From: an archaeon
Lineage (GTDB): Archaea > Altiarchaeota > Altiarchaeia > JAFGQM01
NCBI GenBank assembly: GCA_029932835.1
Contig: JAOZPI010000021.1
Coordinates: 805 to 12,895, forward strand
Reading direction: 5' to 3'
DNA length: 12,091 nucleotides
The notes beneath the pieces are model-generated. The model made no database searches. It was not told the origin of the DNA and saw only the letters and a list, made by a program, of their open reading frames with translations. Both the position numbers and the translations under genes were made by a program. Positions 6,369 to 12,091 of this stretch are shown here, piece after piece (positions within the stretch are counted from its first letter, which is position 1; each line of letters opens with the position of its first letter).

Positions 6369-7744
6369 GCCTGGAAATACACGTGCCGCTAAGAACAGAG
6401 AAAAAACTCTTTTGCGACTGCCCCACCTCATATCACGAGATTGATACTCCAAATTCGCTAATTTGCGAGATATGCACAGGCATGCCGGGAATAAAACCGA
6501 TGCCTATTAATTCCAAGGCACTGGACGCTGTGATAATAATTGCCCACCTCCTCAATTGCACGATTCCAAGAAAGAGGATATACATGAAGAGAAAACACTA
6601 TGACTACCCTGACCTTCCGAAGGGCTACCAGATAACCTCCGAACCGATAGGCGTTGATGGCGTCTTCAGATTTGACGGCGGTCAATTTCCTGACATTGGA
6701 ATATGGGAGGTCCACCTAGAAGAAGATCCTGGGCAGTATAACCTCGCCAAGGGCCTGGTTGATTATAACAGGAGCGGGGTTCCCCTGGTTGAGATAGTCA
6801 CAGCTCCGGATATCCAAGATCCTGAGCATGCTCGTAGCTTCATGAAGGATCTGCTGAAGATGTTGGAATACTCAGATCTGATCCTGGAGGGTACGGGCAT
6901 TATTCGAGCTGATGTAAATGTTTCTGTGGCTGGAGGAAATCGGGTGGAGGTCAAGAATGTCAACTCTATAAGGAGTATATATCGTGCTATCAAATATGAG
7001 ATCCTGAGACAGGAGGCTCTTTTATCACGAGGGCGTGTAATAGAACAGGAGACGCGGGGTTGGGATGAAGAGCGTGGGGAGACATACACTTTGAGGAAGA
7101 AGGAATCTGCCGAGGATTACCGATACATCCCAGATCCGGACCTACCACCCATTCTCCTTGGAGAGGAATATATAAGCAAGATGAGAGAACTCCTCCCGGA
7201 GACCCCACAGGACATAAGACAGAGGTTCATCTCAAAGTATGGTATATCTGAGAAATACGCCCGCGTCCTTACAAATAACAGGGATATTGCGAGATTCTTC
7301 GAAAACCTTGCTACAAAAGTAGATCCGCCTCTCCTGGCCACTTGGGTATGTGAAGAGCTCCTAGCACAGCTGAACTATCGAGGAATCTCCCTCTCCGAAA
7401 CAAAGATCACAGAGCAAAATTTTTATGAACTCATCTCCCTTCTCTCATCCGCTGCAATAACCGAGGCGACTGCCAAAAAACTTTTGGAGAGGATAGTTGA
7501 CTCTGGAGAATCTCCGCGTGAGGTTGTAGAAGCGGAGGGGCTGGGGGCAATAAAAGATGATGGAAGTCTGGAGAGGGTGGTTGAGGAGGTGATAGAGGAA
7601 AACCCAGGTCCTATTTCTGACTACAGGTCTGGAAAGACCGAGGCTCTGAACTTCCTGATGGGACAGGTGATGAGGAGAATGAGGGGAAGGGCAGATGCCA
7701 AGAGGGTGAGCAAGATCCTAAGATCCAAGCTGGATAAATCTTAG
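6344..7744 (+). CDS. gatB: Glu-tRNA(Gln)/Asp-tRNA(Asn) amidotransferase subunit B
   Basis: GatB is the kinase/tRNA-binding subunit of the GatCAB amidotransferase, which converts misacylated Glu-tRNA(Gln) or Asp-tRNA(Asn) to the amide form. The 466-residue length is typical. The N-terminal catalytic 'cradle' domain begins KIGLEIHVPLRTEKKLFC. Cysteines 24, 26, 41 and 44 (CDC and CEIC) match the zinc site seen in several GatB proteins. The hallmark DYNRSGVPLVEIVTAPDI is at about 140-157. The helical domain and YqeY-like tail follow from about 300, ending LNFLMGQVMRRMRGRADAKRVSKIL. No AspRS-like insertion is present, so this is GatB rather than archaeal GatE. The start overlaps the previous gene by 25 nt and has no ribosome binding site. 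gatA and gatC are not in the window. Confidence 0.95.
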   Translation: MDPKATKIGLEIHVPLRTEKKLFCDCPTSYHEIDTPNSLICEICTGMPGIKPMPINSKALDAVIIIAHLLNCTIPRKRIYMKRKHYDYPDLPKGYQITSEPIGVDGVFRFDGGQFPDIGIWEVHLEEDPGQYNLAKGLVDYNRSGVPLVEIVTAPDIQDPEHARSFMKDLLKMLEYSDLILEGTGIIRADVNVSVAGGNRVEVKNVNSIRSIYRAIKYEILRQEALLSRGRVIEQETRGWDEERGETYTLRKKESAEDYRYIPDPDLPPILLGEEYISKMRELLPETPQDIRQRFISKYGISEKYARVLTNNRDIARFFENLATKVDPPLLATWVCEELLAQLNYRGISLSETKITEQNFYELISLLSSAAITEATAKKLLERIVDSGESPREVVEAEGLGAIKDDGSLERVVEEVIEENPGPISDYRSGKTEALNFLMGQVMRRMRGRADAKRVSKILRSKLDKS

Positions 7745-7760
7745 ATTATATAATCCTAGA
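7739..7760. promoter_or_regulatory. Palindrome at the gatB stop codon
   Basis: gattatataatc (7744-7755) is a perfect 12-bp palindrome, and the flanks tct and aga extend the symmetry imperfectly to 22 bp. It begins at the gatB stop codon. It could be an operator, a stem at the transcript end, or chance in AT-rich DNA. No T-run follows, so a terminator is not favoured. Confidence 0.35.
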
Positions 7761-7778
7761 TAGCTGAATCTGATCTAT

Positions 7779-7802
7779 TAAATCTAAAAGTAAATCTAAA
7801 AG
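7779..7802 (+). repeat. Perfect tandem 12-bp repeat upstream of a TATA box
   Basis: taaatctaaaag occurs twice in direct succession and ends where the TATA-like tatttatata begins. Two phased 12-bp units just upstream of a TATA box occupy the BRE/activator position of an archaeal promoter and may be a regulator site. Confidence 0.5.
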
Positions 7803-7812
7803 TATTTATATA
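7803..7812 (+). promoter_or_regulatory. TATA box of the surface-protein/DsbA operon
   Basis: tatttatata is the strongest TATA match in the 121-nt gap after gatB. It lies about 58 nt before the ATG at 7866, implying a leader of around 30 nt. A weaker box (cataaag, 7837-7843) at 26 nt from the ATG could instead give a leaderless transcript. Confidence 0.55.
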
Positions 7813-7865
7813 CCAAACCTAAAATAAAGAACCTGTCATAAAGGACTTTCCTCATTAAACTCAAA

Positions 7866-9227
7866 ATGGCGCAGAAGAGCTCAAGGGGAACAAAATCCAG
7901 GGGGAACACTTCGAGAAGAAGGGCTAGAAGGTCCACAGTGAGCACGCCGAAGCAGATCCCTGCACCAGAGAAACAAGGATCGCCCTCATCTGCACACGGG
8001 GTGCCAAGCCGCCTTCCTGTGTATGCTATTGTTCTGCTTCTCCTCCTCCTTTCTCTTTCTGCTTTGGTTGTCTATCTGATGCAGGCTTCTCCGGAGCAGG
8101 GGGGAAAAAAGACAGATGCCAAGGTAGCAGCACAGGCCCTCAAGGAGGCATCTGAGGCCTTTTCTGCACTCCAATCCTCTGGCATTATCGTGGACAGCTC
8201 CTCGCCTCTTGTCTCGAGCGTGGGGGACACTTATCTTGTCCGGTTCCCAGTTCTATCCAAGAACTTTACCTACTTTGATGTTACCTTGAATTCTAATCTA
8301 TCTGTCATCTATCTAGGCCTTGACGGTTCGAAAGAGGATCCGCGAGCATTTGTTCTAAAATACAAGGAACTCACGCCGCTCCAGAAGTGTGCCAAGATGT
8401 TCAACGAGAGAGAGGTAATCCCGAATATCATAGCCAAGTGGTATAACGGGACTGCACGTCTCACCTTCATTCTAACTCCGGCTCGCATACTCACCTGCAA
8501 TGGACAAAATTACACATACTCGCTGGAGATAGGCGACGGGTATGTAAAGACAACTCTATACTCTGGAAACCAGGGCCACTATTTTGTCTCTGGTTTCAAC
8601 AAGGGCATAGTAGAGAAGGGGGTCTCTATCCCATCTACAGATCTGGAGAGGGGGGTATTCCTCTACGCTACGCGCATAGAGCCGTATAAACTTTCCTTTT
8701 CATATGAGCTTATAAATAACGGTTCCATGAGATACGATAAATATGACCCCTCTCTTGAGGAAGAATACAACATAACCTCTGTCCCTCGCTTGGTCTGGAA
8801 CTGCAAGTATGTTTTGGGAAGAACTCTTGCAACTGCTGAGCTCAACGGGTCGGTGGAAAAGGGGAGAGAATTGGGAGTTCTGAAGACGCTGACCTGCATC
8901 TATAATAATGGAATTCCCCGGGATCTCTGTTCTTCTATTGGAATAACCCCCTCCCTAAATCACACAATACAGAGCACAATCCCAATTGAGTATTTCTTCT
9001 CTATGTATCAGACCTACAACCCACCTTGCAAACCGGATAATGAAACGACCCTTCTCCAGGTTTTCCACAGCCCTGATTCTATTGCATCTAGAGACCAGAG
9101 ACCCATAATTGAAGAGCTGAAGAGGGAGTTTGGTAAGCATTTGAAGGTAGAGTACTACTGTGTTGCACTAAAACCCCAAGACGTAGAGGTCTGTAAAAAC
9201 CTAATAAATGCGAGGATTCCATCCTAG
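7866..9227 (+). CDS. Single-pass, sequon-rich surface protein with eight external cysteines (unknown)
   Basis: I do not recognise the family. The 453-residue protein has a basic, Ser/Arg/Lys-rich cytoplasmic N-terminus (1-50, including RRRARRS). One membrane segment follows (51-72, PVYAIVLLLLLLSLSALVVY), then a long external part. The positive-inside rule places residues 73-453 outside. That part has eight cysteines (175, 211, 313, 344, 355, 388, 432, 443), an even number that suits disulfide bonds, and nine Asn-x-Ser/Thr sequons (133, 144, 194, 215, 285, 302, 327, 365, 392). The C-terminal stretch 393-434 alternates strand-helix-strand like the first half of a thioredoxin fold (TTLLQVFHSP, IIEELKREFG, KVEYYCVAL) but has no CxxC. 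It starts after tcaaa. The next gene, an anchored DsbA-like oxidoreductase, begins 5 nt after its stop, so the two likely share a transcript and the external side of the membrane. Confidence 0.75.
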   Translation: MAQKSSRGTKSRGNTSRRRARRSTVSTPKQIPAPEKQGSPSSAHGVPSRLPVYAIVLLLLLLSLSALVVYLMQASPEQGGKKTDAKVAAQALKEASEAFSALQSSGIIVDSSSPLVSSVGDTYLVRFPVLSKNFTYFDVTLNSNLSVIYLGLDGSKEDPRAFVLKYKELTPLQKCAKMFNEREVIPNIIAKWYNGTARLTFILTPARILTCNGQNYTYSLEIGDGYVKTTLYSGNQGHYFVSGFNKGIVEKGVSIPSTDLERGVFLYATRIEPYKLSFSYELINNGSMRYDKYDPSLEEEYNITSVPRLVWNCKYVLGRTLATAELNGSVEKGRELGVLKTLTCIYNNGIPRDLCSSIGITPSLNHTIQSTIPIEYFFSMYQTYNPPCKPDNETTLLQVFHSPDSIASRDQRPIIEELKREFGKHLKVEYYCVALKPQDVEVCKNLINARIPS

Positions 9228-9232
9228 ATCAG

Positions 9233-10399
9233 ATGCCCAAAGAGAAGAATTCTGGAGAATCCAAAGAAAGAAGAGCTGAAAATAGGGGGGATAAATACCG
9301 GGTTTTTCTCCCTATAATACTCATTAGCTTTCTGTTTCTCTTCTCTGTTTATCTTCTTTTGTGTCCTGGATGTGGTGGTGGACGGGAGCCTGTAGTGCCA
9401 GGGCTTCAAAATACAACCAACACTACTGAAAATCAGACTGGGATTCGCAATATAACCATCTACGAATTCAGCGACTTCAAGTGCCCCTACTGTGCAGCTG
9501 CTGATGGATACGGCTCCCTTATAAACAGGTTTAAATCTGAAATGCCATCCTGGGAACCTCCGCTAAAGAAGATAAGAGAAGAGTATGGGGATAGCATAAG
9601 GATAGAATACAAACACTTTATTGTCCACCCATCTGCTCAAAAGGCTGCAGAGGCTGCAGAGTGTGCAAGAGACCAAGGAAGCTTTTGGGAAATGTATGAT
9701 ATTATGTTCAAAAACCAGCAACACCTCAAGGTGGCGGACTTAGAATCGTATGCATTGCAGATAGGTCTAAACACAACTCTCTTTAATTCATGCTTGGAAT
9801 CTGGGGAGAAAAAGGCTGTTGTGGATGCGGACATAGAGCTTGGGAAAAAGCTGGGTGTTACCGGAACGCCAACCTTCTTCATCGGTGGGCTTGAAGGATG
9901 GAAAATAGTCGGGGCACAGCCCTATTCAAAATTTGAGGGGAAGATCGACCTGGCCTTCCAGGGTGTGCGTCCCCCAAAGCCTGTAGCACCAATAGCATCC
10001 TTCTCTGGTTTGGAATACGACAAGGGCATCTGCACAGAGGATGGAAAGCCGATTATTCGCTTATTCACAGCTTCTTGGTGTCCTCACTGCAATTGGGTTG
10101 GCGGGGCGTTTGATTCTGTCGTCAGGGAGTATATGGAACAGGGCAAGATTGTCGCTTATCACTGGGAGGCGGATACCGGGGACAATACCCTCACGCCCGA
10201 AAGGGAGAACAGCGTTCCTGCCTCAGAAAGAGCTATATTTAAGGAGTTCAACCCACGTGGCAGCGTCCCAACCTTTGTCTTTGGGTGTAAATACTACAGG
10301 ATTGGAACGATGTACGAAAGGCAAAACGACTTGGAGTCAGAGAAGAGGGATTTCAGGGCGGTCATAGACGCACTTGTAAATCAAACCTCTTCAGGCTGA
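9233..10399 (+). CDS. Membrane-anchored DsbA-like/thioredoxin-like fusion oxidoreductase
   Basis: The 388-residue protein has one membrane anchor (about 24-43) after a basic cytoplasmic tail, then two thioredoxin-fold domains facing outside. The first (about 72-245) is DsbA-like: FSDFKCPYC gives the active site Cys84-Cys87, and GVTGTPTFFIGG holds the cis-Pro213. The second (about 262-385) is thioredoxin-like: FTASWCPHC gives Cys283-Cys286, and GSVPTFVFG holds the probable cis-Pro346. Directly after the membrane there is another CxxC, CPGCGGG (44-50). A stalk with four sequons (Asn60, 63, 67, 73) links anchor and enzyme. Cys144/Cys187 and Cys267/Cys352 could be structural pairs. The expected role is oxidation or isomerisation of disulfides in secreted proteins. 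Such enzymes are often recharged by VKOR or DsbB, but none is seen here. The gene is 5 nt downstream of the cysteine-containing surface protein. Confidence 0.85.
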   Translation: MPKEKNSGESKERRAENRGDKYRVFLPIILISFLFLFSVYLLLCPGCGGGREPVVPGLQNTTNTTENQTGIRNITIYEFSDFKCPYCAAADGYGSLINRFKSEMPSWEPPLKKIREEYGDSIRIEYKHFIVHPSAQKAAEAAECARDQGSFWEMYDIMFKNQQHLKVADLESYALQIGLNTTLFNSCLESGEKKAVVDADIELGKKLGVTGTPTFFIGGLEGWKIVGAQPYSKFEGKIDLAFQGVRPPKPVAPIASFSGLEYDKGICTEDGKPIIRLFTASWCPHCNWVGGAFDSVVREYMEQGKIVAYHWEADTGDNTLTPERENSVPASERAIFKEFNPRGSVPTFVFGCKYYRIGTMYERQNDLESEKRDFRAVIDALVNQTSSG

Positions 10400-10415
10400 T
10401 GCTCCAATCCCCAAC

Positions 10416-11903
10416 CTAAGCTGTATTCTCTCCTTCCTCAGTTCTATTCCCCCTCCAAAAAACCCCACTAATGCATTCCTCTCTCAGGGTTTCATTGTTT
10501 ATTCTATTGCATGCCCTCTCTGTTATGATCCTGCTCACATTTCTAAAGGACCTCGCAACTTCTGTGTAACACTCATCACTCTTGCTCAGGTTTCCACAAA
10601 CCCACATCACCTCGTCCGGATATAGCGTGATATTCGTATTATTCAACCAATTGGCATAGCATCGCTCCCTTGGCTCTATCGCTGTGCTAATAGCATCGCA
10701 CAGCCTCAACGCTCCCTCCGGGTTCTCCTTTACTATCCTATAGCTGGCCATTTCCAGACAACTCTCCACATTATCCAGTTTCTCACAGGCCTCTAAAACA
10801 AGGCTTATATTCTCCTGTGTCCTTGCCACCTTCTCATAACATTCATCTTGGCTGTCTGCTCCGATAATAGAACAAACTTGCAGGACCTGTGCTGGTGCGT
10901 CTTTTATAAACGCGTCCACGAGCTTTTGATAGCATGCTCTCTCCCCAATATACAACCCGTCGCAAATCCAGAGAGAGGTGTTTATATCCTCCACTACCTT
11001 GCGTGGGATATTGAGCCACACAGTATTAAGACACGAATCTCTGGCTTCATAGTCCTCCATATACCCACAGGCCTTTATTGCGTAGTTGTCATACCAGCCG
11101 GAGAACTTTTCCGCCAGATTTTGAAGGCACTCGTCTCTTACCCCGCTCTTTGTGATGTCCCTGCAGCACTCCATAGCCTCTTCAGGGTCTGAAACCCCGA
11201 CTGTGTCTGCTATCTGGAGAAGGCAAGAGTCCCGATCTATAACCAGTTCGCATCTCTTCTTGCTCTTGCCTGGATCCCTTCGTATCTCTGACTTTCGGTA
11301 TATGATCCTTTGGTAGCATTTATCTCTCTCGAGAGCGTTTTGAACAAGCCCACAGGTTGTTATTCCCTCCTCTGTTTCCATCCCGTTTGCGAGGTCCATA
11401 TAACAGATGTCCCTAAATGCTGTGTCTTCTATCCTGCTGCACATCTCTATTCCCGTCTCTGTATTGCTGGAGTTTAGGGCAAGCAAATAGTAATCCTGAT
11501 CCCCCAATGTGCTAGTGTTGGACTCCTCTTCAACCCTGACTTCTTCGCTTAGAACCCCACTAATAATAAGGGCCGTACCCACTACAAACATGACAGCGCA
11601 CAGAACCATCTCCGTATTCTCCCCCAGCGGTATACCAGATATCCACAGCTTCCCGCTCTCCTCTATTCTCTTCTCTATCACCCTTGCTTCCCCTTCGCAT
11701 TCCTGAATTATCTTGTTTGCCTTCTCCTCACTGATTTTCCTTTTATAGAACAGATATTTTGTTCTCCTTATCAAATCCTCCAGCTCCCTCAGCCTCTCTT
11801 TCCTCCTTTCTGTTCTTTCTTTTCTCTCCCACAGAAGGTAACCCAAAAGAAGCCCAGCACTGCAGATTAGGAGACCGAGACCTATGAGCAGGGCGCTAAC
11901 CAT
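10416..11903 (-). CDS. Two-TM protein with about 11 external cysteine-pair repeats (unknown)
   Basis: I do not recognise the family. The 495-residue protein has TM1 (about 3-25), a charged helical cytoplasmic loop (26-96) and TM2 (98-118). A 375-residue external domain follows. The loop contains WERKERTERRKERLRELEDL and then a turn with KISEE (56-60), reminiscent of short SHOCT-like hairpins. From residue 155 there are 23 cysteines arranged as 11 pairs: 155/167, 184/196, 218/227, 246 or 247/259, 279/291, 314/324, 344/355, 373/382, 402/415, 436/445 and 465/477. Each unit of about 30 residues reads roughly [Y/L]-x-x-[L/V]-A...C-x-x-I...[R/D]-[D/E]-x-C. This looks like a solenoid of helical hairpins, each closed by a disulfide. 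About ten sequons are present. The gene converges on the DsbA-like fusion gene with 16 nt between stops. Confidence 0.8.
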   Translation of the reverse strand: MVSALLIGLGLLICSAGLLLGYLLWERKERTERRKERLRELEDLIRRTKYLFYKRKISEEKANKIIQECEGEARVIEKRIEESGKLWISGIPLGENTEMVLCAVMFVVGTALIISGVLSEEVRVEEESNTSTLGDQDYYLLALNSSNTETGIEMCSRIEDTAFRDICYMDLANGMETEEGITTCGLVQNALERDKCYQRIIYRKSEIRRDPGKSKKRCELVIDRDSCLLQIADTVGVSDPEEAMECCRDITKSGVRDECLQNLAEKFSGWYDNYAIKACGYMEDYEARDSCLNTVWLNIPRKVVEDINTSLWICDGLYIGERACYQKLVDAFIKDAPAQVLQVCSIIGADSQDECYEKVARTQENISLVLEACEKLDNVESCLEMASYRIVKENPEGALRLCDAISTAIEPRERCYANWLNNTNITLYPDEVMWVCGNLSKSDECYTEVARSFRNVSRIITERACNRINNETLREECISGVFWRGNRTEEGENTA

Positions 11904-11921
11904 AAATAATTAATTGGGATT

Positions 11922-11932
11922 CCTTAAAAAGG
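11922..11932 (-). promoter_or_regulatory. TATA-like box of the cysteine-repeat gene
   Basis: On the minus strand cctttttaagg lies about 19-29 nt before the ATG at 11903, the position for a leaderless start. It is also the centre of the near-palindrome tccttaaaaagga (11921-11933). The T-run could double as a terminator for the upstream leftward gene. No Shine-Dalgarno sequence is present. Confidence 0.45.
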
Positions 11933-11946
11933 ATTTTTGACCCACT

Positions 11947-12091
11947 TCACTTCATATGAAATGACCTAGCGATCAGGTCCTTGTATTCAACCTCTCTTTT
12001 TGACACCAAAACAGCTTTCGCAGGTTTTAGAACCTCCATTATCTCCCTTGTGTTTCTTTCTATTAGATAAATTACATACTGTTCTGTAACA
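11947..12091 (-). CDS. Unrecognised protein, C-terminal fragment (cut by window edge)
   Basis: The minus strand is open from the window edge for 47 codons to a TGA at 11949-11947. The peptide is mixed and soluble-looking, with VTEQYVIYLIERNTREIMEV at the start of the visible part, then KPAKAVLVSKREVEY, ending SFHMK. Its pattern suggests a helix, a short strand and a terminal helix. The fragment is too short to name. It reads in the same direction as the cysteine-repeat gene and ends 43 nt before that gene's start. The two could be co-transcribed, although a promoter-like sequence lies between them. Confidence 0.55.
   Translation of the reverse strand, partial: VTEQYVIYLIERNTREIMEVLKPAKAVLVSKREVEYKDLIARSFHMK

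Noticed and set aside
6344..7744. GatE rather than GatB
   Set aside because: GatE carries an AspRS-like insertion and is over 600 residues; this protein is 466 residues without it.
7779..7802. Repeat pair as a start of a CRISPR array
   Set aside because: Only two 12-bp units with no spacer between them; no cas genes nearby. Better explained as a promoter element.
9341..9382. Lipobox making the DsbA-like protein a lipoprotein
   Set aside because: The residues before Cys44 are LLL rather than a small-residue lipobox, and the basic tail of more than 20 residues suits a membrane anchor better.
10041..10367. 108-codon open frame on the plus strand inside the oxidoreductase gene
   Set aside because: It lies wholly within the thioredoxin domain in another frame and has no recognisable protein pattern, while the main frame has both active sites.
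1..12091. tRNA or rRNA genes in the gaps
   Set aside because: The intergenic stretches are at most 121 nt, AT-rich or promoter-like, and show no cloverleaf or TTCRA T-loop sequence by eye.

Overview
This window is archaeal. It carries prefoldin beta, ribosomal proteins S8e and S27e, aIF2-alpha, Nop10 and a PAC2-family protein, all archaeal/eukaryotic-type genes. Most starts follow an A-rich stretch (often TCAAAATG) with no Shine-Dalgarno sequence. Several have an AT-rich TATA-like box about 25-30 nt upstream, which fits leaderless transcription. The exact lineage cannot be fixed from the sequence. Compact packing, a shortened S8e and lineage-specific surface proteins would suit a DPANN-like or deep euryarchaeal genome, but that is inference.

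Left part (1-3870): the N-terminus of a leftward membrane protein (1-152) diverges from prefoldin beta. Prefoldin beta overlaps a DHH/DHHA1 phosphoesterase. S8e follows with its own promoter. Next is a run of a two-domain cysteine-rich (CCG) protein, S27e, aIF2-alpha and Nop10, with neighbours touching or overlapping. S27e-aIF2a-Nop10-PAC2 is a well-known archaeal translation/RNA-modification cluster. Here the CCG protein sits where L44e is often found.

Middle (3926-7744): a PAC2-family protein (proteasome-assembly-chaperone-like), a PHP-type phosphoesterase with a zinc ribbon, a small multi-pass DUF457/YdjM-type membrane metal-dependent hydrolase, and GatB of the tRNA amidotransferase. All are rightward with little or negative spacing.

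Right part (7745-12091) is the unusual section. A 121-nt intergenic region with a 12-bp palindrome, a perfect tandem 12-bp repeat and a strong TATA box precedes a two-gene unit. The first gene encodes a single-pass, sequon-rich surface protein with eight extracellular cysteines. The second encodes a membrane-anchored fusion of a DsbA-like domain (CPYC) and a thioredoxin-like domain (CPHC). Converging on them, 16 nt away, is a leftward gene for a two-TM protein whose external part has about 11 repeats, each with a cysteine pair. I read this as a possible module of disulfide-rich, probably glycosylated surface proteins with their own oxidoreductase. The window ends in the C-terminus of an unrecognised leftward gene. 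No tRNA, rRNA, CRISPR or insertion sequence was seen, and no stretch over 300 nt lacks a gene.
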